The translations under genes and the position numbers were made by a program. A DNA stretch of 37,773 nucleotides from a virus, in the IMG/VR virus record IMGVR_UViG_3300044617_000270, positions 1 through 37,773 of that record. One strand, given 5' to 3'. Below, one piece after another: positions 27,983 through 36,750 of the stretch; the stretch's first letter is position 1, and each line of letters opens with the position of its first letter. The notes beneath the pieces are model-generated. The model was not told where the DNA came from and searched no databases. It saw only the letters and a program-made list of their open reading frames with translations.

Positions 27983-29382
27983 TATTGGATCTCACGAGTT
28001 CCATCAGAGTATTCAATGACTTTCCTGCCTTTGTCTGGACCTGACTGCACTGTTCCTGTACGTACAATAGTTCTAGTAGAAGATGCACGTGCAGCAGCTA
28101 CACCTGAAGGCTTAGATGCCTGTGGTGCAATAGTTGACTGTGCAGCAGAGGTAGCCTCCCCTAGATCTAGGAACACTGGCTTATTGTTTTCTACCTTTGC
28201 TCCAGGTATTGTGGGAATAGCGTCGAGTACCCACTTAGGATATGCACCCGTAGTGGGATCTTTATATCTATCTACAATTAACTTAACCTGGGAATGACCT
28301 AATGCAGTGCCATATCTCTCAGCCTCTGGGTTTGTTGGTGTAAATACTCTGTCTACACCACCCTGTTGATTAGGTACATTAGTGAAGTGAGCATTGCCAA
28401 TCTTTGTAGCAGCCTGTGATGCACCTGCGTGAAAGGCACGACTTAATACAGTACTACCTGTCACTGAAGGTGCTTTGTCTGTATCTCCAGCTTTTTCCTT
28501 TTCTGGCAACCTAGCTGCATCAAGAAGCTGTCTACCTTGTGCTATTAAATTATCTCGTTCTTTTTTATCCTTGGAGTCAGCAGCTTGATTAAAGTAGCTG
28601 TAAGCTCTCTCTTCATACTTTTGTCTCTCTGTCTTATCTTTCTCTGGCTTACCAAAGTCAGCACTGTTTATTTTATTCTCACGTGTTAATCTCTCTTTCA
28701 GTGCTTGAGTAGATGGGTGATCGGGACCATATGCTGGATCATTCTCAAGATCAGATACCTGCATTCTCAGTGCGTCAATCCTGCTTGCCATATTAGCTTG
28801 CTTCTCAGACATCAGCGTAGTTAAATCTATCTTAGATGCTATAGTAGGCATATCCCCAAGCTTAGTCTTGTAGATATCCTCCATGCTTACACCTGTCTGT
28901 GCAGAGGCAGACTTAAGACCCTGTTCAAATGCACGAGTACGTAATCCAAATGCACCACGCATTTGATCTTCACTAGGCGCAGATACAGCCCCAGGTTTTA
29001 ATTCAGTAGTCTGCTCACGGAACTTAGCAAGTGTAGGTACTTCTTGATCTTCACCCACTTGAATAAGCTTCTTAGCCTGTTCAGAGGTAAGTTTAGTTTT
29101 AATACTGGAAAGACTTTCTACAATCTCTTTAGCATTACCACTGGCAATGGCAGCTACAATCTGCTGCTCAGTAAGTAAACCCTGCCCTAATGAACTCAGT
29201 TGCCTAGCGTAAGTATCTACTTCCTCTTTACGTTTCTCTGCACGTAAAGTAGCTTTCTCCCTCTCTTTAAGCAAAGAGTTCCAACGCATAGTAGCTTCAT
29301 CACGAAGCTCCTTATCACGTTCTTCAATATCTTTAGTGGCTTGTGTAGCGAAGCCAGTTACAAAGGAAGCTAAGAAGGACAT
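27982..29382 (-). CDS. virion-associated coiled-coil protein
   Basis: A 466-residue protein, predicted structural. It begins MSFLASFVTGFATQATKDIE, a short hydrophobic stretch, followed by a long charged coiled coil (residues about 18-60, including RDKELRDEATMRWNSLLKER). The middle is Lys/Glu-rich, the C-terminal third Ser/Ala-rich (ATSAAQSTIAPQASKP). I recall proteins with this start from aquatic podoviruses, next to the giant late proteins. The stop shares one nucleotide with the next start. Probably an internal core or ejection protein working with the 1127-residue protein. Confidence 0.6.
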   Translation of the reverse strand: MSFLASFVTGFATQATKDIEERDKELRDEATMRWNSLLKEREKATLRAEKRKEEVDTYARQLSSLGQGLLTEQQIVAAIASGNAKEIVESLSSIKTKLTSEQAKKLIQVGEDQEVPTLAKFREQTTELKPGAVSAPSEDQMRGAFGLRTRAFEQGLKSASAQTGVSMEDIYKTKLGDMPTIASKIDLTTLMSEKQANMASRIDALRMQVSDLENDPAYGPDHPSTQALKERLTRENKINSADFGKPEKDKTERQKYEERAYSYFNQAADSKDKKERDNLIAQGRQLLDAARLPEKEKAGDTDKAPSVTGSTVLSRAFHAGASQAATKIGNAHFTNVPNQQGGVDRVFTPTNPEAERYGTALGHSQVKLIVDRYKDPTTGAYPKWVLDAIPTIPGAKVENNKPVFLDLGEATSAAQSTIAPQASKPSGVAAARASSTRTIVRTGTVQSGPDKGRKVIEYSDGTREIQ

Positions 29383-29384
29383 AC

Positions 29385-29918
29385 TTACCTCACAGGTGCT
29401 TGTGGTGCATTTACCGGGGCCATTAAGCCACGATATTCAGGGGGCATTTCTTGACCTACATCAGTGGGCATAGGTGTAGCAGGCTCTGGCATGGATGTTT
29501 GCTGTTCCTCCATAGCCTGTCTTACAATCTGCCTTGCCACGGATCTAGGAATACGCTTACTCTTTTCTTGTTGCTTGTACGACTCCACATACTCTGTGTC
29601 TGTACTATCAGCTACAAGCATGATGAGTTCCCGTACAACTGGATTGATAAGGACACCCACATCCAATGAATGAATACCATTCATAACAGATGAAGTAATA
29701 AGATGATCAGCTATAGTCTCAATATCAAGCTTATTATCTAATACATCTAGGATATTATCTTCCATCTCAGGATCTAATAGCTTGTCTGTGTAGTAGGCAA
29801 TAGTATCCTCTACAGTAGCAAGCATAGGGGGATTCTCCCAAGGTACATTACGTGGAGCACCTGTCAATGACATGCCCGGAATAGGACCAGACATAAACAT
29901 TTGGTCATCTTTATTCAT
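29385..29918 (-). CDS. conserved late phage protein (PWENPP motif)
   Basis: A 177-residue acidic protein. The segment GMSLTGAPRNVPWENPPMLA followed by TVEDTIAYYTDKL is a distinctive signature that I associate with late proteins of marine podo- and myoviruses. The C-terminal 40 residues are Pro/Met-rich (MPEPATPMPTDVGQEMPPEY), as in flexible virion tails. The function is unknown; a virion component or assembly factor is likely from its place between two giant virion proteins. The start overlaps the preceding gene by 8 nt. Confidence 0.65.
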   Translation of the reverse strand: MNKDDQMFMSGPIPGMSLTGAPRNVPWENPPMLATVEDTIAYYTDKLLDPEMEDNILDVLDNKLDIETIADHLITSSVMNGIHSLDVGVLINPVVRELIMLVADSTDTEYVESYKQQEKSKRIPRSVARQIVRQAMEEQQTSMPEPATPMPTDVGQEMPPEYRGLMAPVNAPQAPVR

Positions 29919-30114
29919 CTCGCTTATACTCCATTCTCTTCATACGAATGTCAGCAATAAAGTTAGCAATCAGATTCATGACATCATCTTTCTTAGCTTC
30001 TTCATCTTTAAGCTTGTTTTGCTTAGGTGCTAGTAAGCCTTTACCTTTAGGTTTAGTTGCATTGTTAAGCTTTTCTTCTACAAGCTTGTTTACTTTTTGA
30101 ATATATTTATCCAT
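29911..30114 (-). CDS. small basic late protein
   Basis: A 67-residue, lysine-rich protein with a helical N-terminal part (YIQKVNKLVEEKLNNATKPK), a KGKGLLAPKQNK linker and a C-terminal amphipathic helix (DDVMNLIANFIADIRMKRME). It starts 3 nt after the stop of the 1180-residue gene and overlaps the next gene by 8 nt. Not recognised; probably a minor virion or assembly protein. Confidence 0.6.
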   Translation of the reverse strand: MDKYIQKVNKLVEEKLNNATKPKGKGLLAPKQNKLKDEEAKKDDVMNLIANFIADIRMKRMEYKRDE

Positions 30115-30117
30115 TGA

Positions 30118-33100
30118 TTAACCTCCAGGAGCTATACTGAATTCAAAATCAGATAAGCCCTCTACCAATTTACCAAACGTAGCATCATCTACCCCTAATG
30201 TTTCAGCACTTAAACCTATGTCATTAAATTTACTAATGTCAAAACCAGCGAATGGATTTGCTGCAGTGCCGCTTGCCATGCCTTTAAATATATTTGTCAC
30301 TGTATCCACAGCAGCCTGACCTAATGTAGTTTTACCTAGTAAGCTAGCAGTTAAACTACCCATGGCATTAACGGCGGCAGCAGTACGAGAAGCTTCTGCA
30401 GCTTTAATCGTGGCATTCTCTTGTATCTTGGCAATAGCCAATCTATTCTCACGATCTAGATCATTCTCACCTGCTTGATAGGCATACTGCATACTATCCC
30501 TATAACCCTGCCACATGTTGTTATACTGGGTTGTAGTCACAGATAAAGCAGCTTGAGCATTCACTTCATTAGCACGGTTAGTAGCTGCCGTATCAGCAGT
30601 GGCAATATTCCTTCTCCACTCTGCATTAGATTGATCAATGACTAATTTCTGCTGTGCATTAAACTGTTCACGATTAGCTGTTAGCTGAGCATTGAATTGC
30701 TCTACACTATTTTCCTGTCCAGTATTAAACTGTTCCATGGCATTTGTCTGTGCTGCATTGAACTGACTAACCTGTGTCTTAAGTGAAGCAAAGAACTGAT
30801 CTGTCTGCATTTCAGATGTAGCATTAAACTGCTTAGATGCGTTATCAGCAGCAGCATCATTAAAGATACTTTGTGTTATAGCCTGTGCCTTAAACATATC
30901 AGCTTGCTGCTGATTACTAAGGTTAGTAAGATCCATTTGCAAGAAGGCTTTAGCATTCTCTACAGCAGCCTGTTGCCTGTTGTTGAGATTAGCCATATCC
31001 ATAGATGCATAAGTAGCTGCATTTTGTAATACAGCAGCTTGCTCAGCATTTAAATTAGCTAAGCCAATAGTCTTCATTAATTCTGAATTATGAAGTGCAG
31101 CAGTCTGCTGTGCAGTAAATGTAATATTATTAGCTTCTGCATAACGTGAAGCATTGATAACTGCAGTCTGTTGCTTATTGTCTAAATTCTTTAGTTCAAG
31201 TGCAGCTTGCAACTGAGCATTAGCTACAGCAGCTTGTTGCTTTGTACTTAAGTTTGCTAGATCTGTCTGTAAGTTTTGAGCACTAGATTGTAAAGAAGCC
31301 TGTTGTTGATTATTTAAATTGATGTTTAGTACATCAGACTCTTTTGCTGCATTCATAAGTGCAGCTTGCATTTGATTGCTTAGATTCTGACCTTGGAATG
31401 CAGCACGAATCTGAGCATTAGCAAGCATAGTCTGCTGCATGTTACTAAGATTCTGAGATTGCAGACTAAAAGCATTTGCCGAGTTTTGTAGGGCTACTTG
31501 CTGCTCTGCATTAAATTTAGCTAACTCAACATTTTGCTGTGCTGCTGCATTAGCAAGTGCTACTTGTTGCCTATTGTTCAGATTCTGCAAATTCATTGCT
31601 GCAAAAGTCTCGGCATCTTGTGCAGCAATAGGTAAGGCAGACTCCATAGCAGCTTGGAAGATAGCTGCACCTGCCATAGAACTGTTACCTAAGCCTCTAG
31701 ATGCCATAACCGCATTAGCTGCACGAATAGCACCAGCAGCCCATGCAGGAGTCTTACCATCATCAAAAGACTTCATCAACTCGGTAAGCTGTCCCTGTAC
31801 CGTAGCTTTTGCAGGTACATCACCTTCAATAAAGGCAGCTAGTGTACCTGCATCAACAGTAAACTTTTCTAATTTAGCAGCTACAGCTGTAGCATCTGTA
31901 GATAAACCATCAGCAGTGATAGCCTCTGCCTGTACCATATCCTTTTCTTGGATAGTGACAGGAGTTACTTTCTCACGTTCAGTTATTTCACGTGTCATTG
32001 CTGCTACTTCAGCAGGCTTATTAGCTTCTGCAGCAGTAATAACAGGAGCAGAAGTTTGTGTCTCTGCAGAAATAAGCTCTGTTGGATCTACCTTACGTGT
32101 AGCATCAGTAGCAAGTAACTGTTTATTTTTATCATCAAATGTAGCTGCTGTAGCTAATGCTTCAGTAGATAAAGTACCCTGTTCAGCAGCTACCTTAGCC
32201 TGCTCAGATACAGTGCCAGTTTTTCCTGTCACTGTTGAAAGTGCTTTAGTTATGTCTGCTTCAGTTGAGGTAGCTTCATATGTCTGTGCAGTAAGTGAAG
32301 TTGGCTCTGCTACAGTTTGAGTAGTACCTACTGTTTTAGCTGTAGCACCTGTAACTGCACCTGCACCACCTTGCCCACTAATAACTTGATCAGCGGATTC
32401 CTGTATTTTAACTGGGGCTACTTTAGGTACAGCACCAATAATAGGCTGTCCTGTCGTAGGATCAGTCCTTACTGTAGGGTCAGATACGGTATAGCCAAGC
32501 CCTGCCATTTGATCGATAGTAGCTTGATCTACACCTGCCCTCCTTAATATGTCAGGTGTAATGTTGTTTGTATTATAAAAAGCTACTTTCTCTGAGGCAT
32601 TTAAGCTATCCCAGTTATCAGGTAGTTTGACATTTGTACCAGCTACAGTTTTACCTGCATTAGTGGCTGCGCCTTGTCTAGCAGTGTTTTGATTAACTGC
32701 AGTTGTAGCTGCAGTATTATTAGTAGCTGCAGTTGTAGCTGCAGTATTATTAGTAGCTGCAGTTGTAGCTGCAGTATTATTAGTAGCTGCAGTTGTAGCT
32801 GCAGTATTATTAGTAGCTGCAGTATTATTAGTAGCTGCAGTATTGGCCCCCATGTTGCGTTGAGCTAAAGACTCTTGGTTGCTTTGCTCCTGGAACTGTT
32901 GGGCATAGGGCTGAATTGCTTGTTGAAGAGCAGAAGCTGCCCCCTGAATGTCCTGCAAGCTAAAAGGACTTTTTCCTTGTCCAAAAGCATCTTGTAGCTG
33001 ACCGAACTGCTGACTCAACCCCATGTAGTTTTTATAGGTTGGATCAGCCTTAAAAAGCTGTGCAAAATCGGGAAGTTTCGTAGCAACTGCAGTATTGGTG

Positions 33101-33660
33101 GTAGTAGTAGCTGTGTTATTGACAGTAGAATTACCTGCAGCTACATTAGCAGATGCATTAGTGGCAGCAGCAGGGTTAGTAACTGAGTAACCCATATTCT
33201 GTGTCATGTGATCAATCGTAGCTTGATCTACACCAGATGCAGCAAGCATAGCTGGTGTGACACCTTGTTGATTATAAAACTCTACTTTCTTATCCCCACC
33301 CAGTGAATCCCAATTAGAAGGGAGGGCAATATTAGTACCTGCTATAGTCTTACCTGCATTAGTAGCAGCACCTTGTTGTGCAGTAGTATTGGTAGCACTT
33401 TTCTGAGTAACGTCAGCTTCTACAGAAGTGGGATCATCTTCAATACGCTTGTCACCTACACCACCAACAGCGTACTTCTTACGCTTAGTCTTCTTAGCCA
33501 GACCGCCACGTGCCATATATTTATCCGCAACTAATCCATACCTTTGTGCCATTGAAGGATCAGATTTAAGAAACTCATCGAACATAGACATAGGACCATC
33601 GTAGCCCAATCTACGTGCTACAATCTCTTTTTGCTTTGTAGTAAATTCTTTGCTTGGCAT
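30118..33660 (-). CDS. giant repeat-rich virion protein
   Basis: A 1180-residue late protein, largest in the window. Residues 45-67 have a Gly/Lys motif (MARGGLAKKTKRKKYAVGG) typical of aquatic phage structural proteins. A segment at residues about 96-163 is duplicated at about 329-396 (both QGAATNAGKT...AGTN...NWDSL...GVDQATID...GY). Between them, residues about 274-320 are a tandem NNTAATTAAT low-complexity tract from 30-bp DNA repeats. Residues about 690-925 contain around ten 22-residue repeats with consensus L-N-N-x-Q-Q-x-A-x-x-N-A, a two-by-eleven pattern that predicts a coiled-coil rod. The C-terminus is globular. No enzymatic motif. Likely an internal or tail-associated rod protein. 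Confidence 0.7.
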   Translation of the reverse strand: MPSKEFTTKQKEIVARRLGYDGPMSMFDEFLKSDPSMAQRYGLVADKYMARGGLAKKTKRKKYAVGGVGDKRIEDDPTSVEADVTQKSATNTTAQQGAATNAGKTIAGTNIALPSNWDSLGGDKKVEFYNQQGVTPAMLAASGVDQATIDHMTQNMGYSVTNPAAATNASANVAAGNSTVNNTATTTTNTAVATKLPDFAQLFKADPTYKNYMGLSQQFGQLQDAFGQGKSPFSLQDIQGAASALQQAIQPYAQQFQEQSNQESLAQRNMGANTAATNNTAATNNTAATTAATNNTAATTAATNNTAATTAATNNTAATTAVNQNTARQGAATNAGKTVAGTNVKLPDNWDSLNASEKVAFYNTNNITPDILRRAGVDQATIDQMAGLGYTVSDPTVRTDPTTGQPIIGAVPKVAPVKIQESADQVISGQGGAGAVTGATAKTVGTTQTVAEPTSLTAQTYEATSTEADITKALSTVTGKTGTVSEQAKVAAEQGTLSTEALATAATFDDKNKQLLATDATRKVDPTELISAETQTSAPVITAAEANKPAEVAAMTREITEREKVTPVTIQEKDMVQAEAITADGLSTDATAVAAKLEKFTVDAGTLAAFIEGDVPAKATVQGQLTELMKSFDDGKTPAWAAGAIRAANAVMASRGLGNSSMAGAAIFQAAMESALPIAAQDAETFAAMNLQNLNNRQQVALANAAAQQNVELAKFNAEQQVALQNSANAFSLQSQNLSNMQQTMLANAQIRAAFQGQNLSNQMQAALMNAAKESDVLNINLNNQQQASLQSSAQNLQTDLANLSTKQQAAVANAQLQAALELKNLDNKQQTAVINASRYAEANNITFTAQQTAALHNSELMKTIGLANLNAEQAAVLQNAATYASMDMANLNNRQQAAVENAKAFLQMDLTNLSNQQQADMFKAQAITQSIFNDAAADNASKQFNATSEMQTDQFFASLKTQVSQFNAAQTNAMEQFNTGQENSVEQFNAQLTANREQFNAQQKLVIDQSNAEWRRNIATADTAATNRANEVNAQAALSVTTTQYNNMWQGYRDSMQYAYQAGENDLDRENRLAIAKIQENATIKAAEASRTAAAVNAMGSLTASLLGKTTLGQAAVDTVTNIFKGMASGTAANPFAGFDISKFNDIGLSAETLGVDDATFGKLVEGLSDFEFSIAPGG
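32701..32838. repeat. tandem 30-bp repeats in the giant virion gene
   Basis: The 30-bp unit that begins AGTTGTAGCTGCAGTATTAT is repeated exactly four times (32701, 32731, 32761, 32791), followed by an 18-bp partial unit (32821-32838). It encodes the NNTAATTAAT low-complexity tract on the minus strand. Perfect identity points to recent expansion, and unit lengths of 30 and 18 keep the frame. Confidence 0.9.
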
Positions 33661-33664
33661 ATCT

Positions 33665-34138
33665 TTATCCTAACATAACGGCTTCTGCATTTCTTCGTAT
33701 GGTTAAGCCTCTTAGTACCCTACCTGCAGCTTTATTCCACTTCCTACATTCTTCTTGTGCACCTGCCCAATCTTTGGCATCAATGCGTTTTTTAAATGTG
33801 GATATCCGATAGTTACCTAACCCACAATTATACACCCAAGATAATATAGCTGCAATACGCTTTGGGTTTTCTTGTGCGACCCCAGGTGATAATTTTAATA
33901 ATCCATTAAGAAAGTATAGTAGGTGTTCATCTAAAGCATGTTCACATTGTTCCATAGTCCACACAGTATCTTCAGTAATATCTGGACCTGTAGAACCGTA
34001 GCCTATAGTCCAAGGCTTGCCACCTGTCCCTGGATCTGGATAAGCTTTTACTAATTTGTTTGGTAGTATTGTTGCACAGCCTTCAAAGGGCTTTATTAAT
34101 GTTTCTTTTGATATTTTAATAGCCTCTTTAAGACTCAC
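33665..34138 (-). CDS. endolysin, GH24 (T4-type) lysozyme
   Basis: A 157-residue muramidase that cuts the glycan strands of peptidoglycan to release phage. Catalytic residues of the GH24 family are visible: E19 (PFEGC), D35 (AYPDPGTGG) and T44 (PWTIGYGST). The C-terminal half has the usual helical lobe (LSWVYNCGLGNYRISTFKKR, then EECRKWNKAAGRVLRGLTIR). There is no signal peptide or signal-anchor, so it needs a holin, which fits the neighbouring membrane proteins. It starts with GTG, and the GTGA overlap with the cyclase stop shows translational coupling to that gene. Confidence 0.93.
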   Translation of the reverse strand: MSLKEAIKISKETLIKPFEGCATILPNKLVKAYPDPGTGGKPWTIGYGSTGPDITEDTVWTMEQCEHALDEHLLYFLNGLLKLSPGVAQENPKRIAAILSWVYNCGLGNYRISTFKKRIDAKDWAGAQEECRKWNKAAGRVLRGLTIRRNAEAVMLG

Positions 34139-35367
34139 TGCCTCATCCTATTTTCATCTAAAAACTTTATTTCATCTACTAAAGCATCTGCATCTGTTTT
34201 AAAGTTATTAAAATCACTCTTGCTTAAAGTCTTATTAAGTGCATCTAATAACTCTTGTGCTTCTTTATTGTGCTGAGCACGTGCTGCATACAACCATCTA
34301 AATGCATTTTTATTATCATTGATACTTTTATAGTACATACCTAGGTTTAACATAGCTTGTACTTTACGTTTCATTGCATATTCTTTTAAATCGCTAATAG
34401 CTTCTTCTATTTCTTTATCACTACTATTAGGGCTATTAAAAATCATAAGAGCTAAACGGTAATTAGCTTCTTCATTTACACTAGCAGCACCACGTAGAAA
34501 CTGTAAAGCTAAACTAGGACTATCTTTCTCTATAAGGTCTGCTATCTGCATAGCAGTTTCACTATCTACTTTAGTGCAGTATTCTTTAAATATAGCAAAT
34601 ACATAAGGCTTAAGATCATTAGGGACAATATTTTTCTGTAGCATATTGACTAATTCACTTACAGCTTTATTATCTTGCTTACTAATTCTCCACATTAATA
34701 CACGAGTAGCAGGACCATACTTATTATCATGCTTAAGATTAATAGCATCTTGTATACTATGATTACGTGCAGCTTGATCGTTGATAACTGCAGCTATTAA
34801 TTCTTTATGACTTTTATTATTTGTTACTTTTGTAGGCTTAGTACCTTTATTTAAATACGGGTTAGGTTCACATCCATCGATTATAACGCTATATATTTCT
34901 ATAGGGTTTACATTTTTAAATTCTTGTACACCCCTACTTATAATTTTATAATCATTTAGTTTACCTGATACTAACTTATACACAGTGTCTGTCATAGTGA
35001 CACCACCGTAGTCAGCTAGGGATTCCGTTCTTGCTGCAAGATTAACTGCTTCACCCATAAGATCAGTGCCATATACCCACACTTCTCCCATATGAATACC
35101 AACTCTCCACCGTAAACCACTGTTTAATTTACGTAAAGCTGCTTGCATTTCAACACCAAAATTAACTGCATCGACAGCACTTGCAAACTCAATTAATACA
35201 GAATCCCCACCTGTGTTAAATAACCTGCCACGTTTTAAACTGATTAATGGGTCTATAACACTTCTACATGCATCTAACATCTTTAATGTTAAAGATTCAT
35301 TCTCTTGCATCTTTGCACTATAGCCAATGACATCAGAGCATACAATAGTAGCAAGTTTAGTTTGCAT
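34135..35367 (-). CDS. class III adenylate/guanylate-type nucleotidyl cyclase with Sel1/TPR-like C-domain
   Basis: A 410-residue protein. Residues 1-175 are a class III cyclase catalytic domain: metal-binding D12 (VCSDVIGYS) and D55 (FNTGGDSVLIEF), and D102, N109 and R113 in TDLMGEAVNLAAR, matching the purine-selecting Asp and transition-state Asn/Arg. The lysine that usually selects adenine is N51 here, so the base is uncertain (cAMP most likely, others possible). Residues about 190-400 are helical with Sel1/TPR-like repeats (LNLGMYYKSINDNKNAFRWL). No membrane segment. It sits inside the lysis cassette, 2 nt after the 3TM holin gene, with its stop overlapping the endolysin start (GTGA). A second-messenger enzyme made at the time of lysis is unusual for a phage. 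Confidence 0.85.
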   Translation of the reverse strand: MQTKLATIVCSDVIGYSAKMQENESLTLKMLDACRSVIDPLISLKRGRLFNTGGDSVLIEFASAVDAVNFGVEMQAALRKLNSGLRWRVGIHMGEVWVYGTDLMGEAVNLAARTESLADYGGVTMTDTVYKLVSGKLNDYKIISRGVQEFKNVNPIEIYSVIIDGCEPNPYLNKGTKPTKVTNNKSHKELIAAVINDQAARNHSIQDAINLKHDNKYGPATRVLMWRISKQDNKAVSELVNMLQKNIVPNDLKPYVFAIFKEYCTKVDSETAMQIADLIEKDSPSLALQFLRGAASVNEEANYRLALMIFNSPNSSDKEIEEAISDLKEYAMKRKVQAMLNLGMYYKSINDNKNAFRWLYAARAQHNKEAQELLDALNKTLSKSDFNNFKTDADALVDEIKFLDENRMRQ

Positions 35368-35369
35368 AA

Positions 35370-35852
35370 TTACTTGTTATACTTCTCTATACTTCTTCCG
35401 ACAAACCAGAATGAAATACACATAGTGAATATACCAAAGTCATCTGCATCCCATGTCTGTTGAATAACTTCATACCAAGGTGCATTAGTTAAGAATGCCA
35501 TATAAATTGCAGCTACTTTAACTGCTGCATACATGAAGAACAATGCCCATGTAATCCCAGGTCTTACTAATGCAGATATAGCTGATACAAACCAACCTGC
35601 ATTCTTAGCCGTTTCTGACTGTTCTCTGAATGCTTCTTTAATAGTATCCAGTTGTGCTACAGAATGTTCTACGTATTTCTCTTCCATACGAAACTGACCC
35701 CTCATCTTTTCTAGGTCAGTCTGTAATTGGAACATATTTAATTCATGAGATCTTTCATTCTTCTTATCAAGGAACTTAAGTATTTCAGGTGCAAGACGAA
35801 ATAGCCCACCAAAAACACTACCTAAAAGCCCACCACTGAGGAGTTCAAACAT
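35370..35852 (-). CDS. holin, 3TM (gene-transfer-release type)
   Basis: A 160-residue membrane protein resembling the three-TM holin family known from gene transfer agents. N-terminal hydrophobic segment (LLSGGLLGSVFGGLFRLAPE), a charged helical middle of about 60 residues (KNERSHELNMFQLQTDLEKM), and two strong membrane helices (about residues 90-125, with WFVSAISALVRPGITWALFF, and about 143-155). It would open the inner membrane for the endolysin. The stop is followed after 2 nt by the cyclase ATG. It starts 6 nt after the preceding small membrane gene. Confidence 0.75.
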   Translation of the reverse strand: MFELLSGGLLGSVFGGLFRLAPEILKFLDKKNERSHELNMFQLQTDLEKMRGQFRMEEKYVEHSVAQLDTIKEAFREQSETAKNAGWFVSAISALVRPGITWALFFMYAAVKVAAIYMAFLTNAPWYEVIQQTWDADDFGIFTMCISFWFVGRSIEKYNK

Positions 35853-35858
35853 TGCAGA

Positions 35859-36059
35859 TTAATCCTCTTTATCTTTCTGTACAGTCTTTTTATTAAAAAT
35901 ACATTGCACTGTATCTGTTTCCCATATACGAATAGCAGTCCATACAATAGTCAGTATGGCAGCTATGGCAGGTAATAACTCAGCTAATGTACCTACAACC
36001 GTAATGATTGATATGGCATCACCTAACTGCTTAACTTGTTCATCAGCTTGCAATGCCAT
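35859..36059 (-). CDS. small membrane protein, putative holin/lysis protein
   Basis: A 66-residue protein with one long hydrophobic stretch or a tight helical pair at residues about 17-45 (ISIITVVGTLAELLPAIAAI, then LTIVWTAIRIW) and a charged lysine-rich tail (NKKTVQKDKED). The pattern AIAAILTIVWTxIRIxETDTV is one I recall from small membrane proteins near the lysis genes of aquatic podoviruses. A role as holin or antiholin is inferred from topology and position 6 nt before the 3TM holin. Confidence 0.6.
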   Translation of the reverse strand: MALQADEQVKQLGDAISIITVVGTLAELLPAIAAILTIVWTAIRIWETDTVQCIFNKKTVQKDKED

Positions 36060-36060
36060 A

Positions 36061-36228
36061 CTATTTACCTTTCAATTCATTAACATGTTTCCAAAGCTCA
36101 GTGATTTGTTTATCATAGCCCTTCTCTAGATAATCGACACGAACTTTAATAGTTACAGCATACGCTGCAATAGCTACTACAGCAGCACCTAGATACCAGA
36201 GTTTACCCAGTGTTTCTAGAGCGTCCAT
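36061..36228 (-). CDS. short membrane-anchored protein, spanin-like topology
   Basis: A 55-residue protein (MDALETLGKLWYLGAAVVAI at the start). One N-terminal transmembrane helix (about residues 10-27, WYLGAAVVAIAAYAVTIK) is followed by a charged amphipathic helix (DYLEKGYDKQITELWKHVNE). ATG at 36226-36228 and stop TAG at 36061-36063, 1 nt before the next gene. The small size and the anchor-plus-helix topology resemble i-spanin-like or holin-accessory proteins, and it is located with other lysis genes. No o-spanin lipobox was found nearby. Confidence 0.55.
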   Translation of the reverse strand: MDALETLGKLWYLGAAVVAIAAYAVTIKVRVDYLEKGYDKQITELWKHVNELKGK

Positions 36229-36237
36229 GGTTTATGC

Positions 36238-36741
36238 TCATGGTCTAGTAGGCCACACTACATTATGAGGGAATCCCTCTTGAGCAGTTATATCTCGTAG
36301 TGCTTGACGGTATGTTGCCCATGCAGCTTTATCTACAGGTGCATCAGCTACCTGTGTCCAATCAGATTCAGTAAGCTTTTGATTACGCTGCTGACGTATG
36401 GCTTGAGCTTGTTCTGCATCTTTCATTGCCATCCATGCAGAACGCTGTTCCTCTACTGTAACTTCCCCACCTTCACTATTTGTGTAGGGATAAAACAGTG
36501 GACCTAATACGTACTTGGTATACCATTTACCGTCAGCTTTTAGTTCTACACCCTGGCGTTGACTATACTCATACACATTAGTAGGTGTAGCCTGTGGACC
36601 TTCAAACACTGGATCTACGCCTAGCTCTGCCATAATTTCAGGTGTCAGTGTTTCATAGCTAGGTCCGTTATTGTCTTTCAGATACTGCCTGAATTCACTT
36701 TCGTACATCACTTGACCTGTTGATCTAATTCTAATTTCCAT
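36238..36741 (-). CDS. phage tail assembly chaperone-like protein
   Basis: A 167-residue protein. The C-terminal block RNQKLTESDWTQVADAPVDK, then WATYRQALRDITAQEGFPHNVVWP (residues about 122-165), is the classical Phage_tail_APC signature of proteins encoded next to tail fibres. The N-terminal 60 residues (MEIRIRSTGQVMYESEFRQY) form a separate domain common in such proteins. It likely helps fold or assemble the tail protein encoded immediately upstream (9 nt away). Cytosolic, not expected in the virion. Confidence 0.88.
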   Translation of the reverse strand: MEIRIRSTGQVMYESEFRQYLKDNNGPSYETLTPEIMAELGVDPVFEGPQATPTNVYEYSQRQGVELKADGKWYTKYVLGPLFYPYTNSEGGEVTVEEQRSAWMAMKDAEQAQAIRQQRNQKLTESDWTQVADAPVDKAAWATYRQALRDITAQEGFPHNVVWPTRP

Positions 36742-36750
36742 AGATAGCCC

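Noticed and set aside
31574-32320. A 248-codon rightward frame opposite the giant virion gene
   Set aside because: Exact antisense of the Ala/Thr-rich repeat region; no RBS and composition is only the mirror of that gene.
32701-32838. CRISPR-like array
   Set aside because: The repeats are directly tandem with no spacers and are in frame within a coding sequence.
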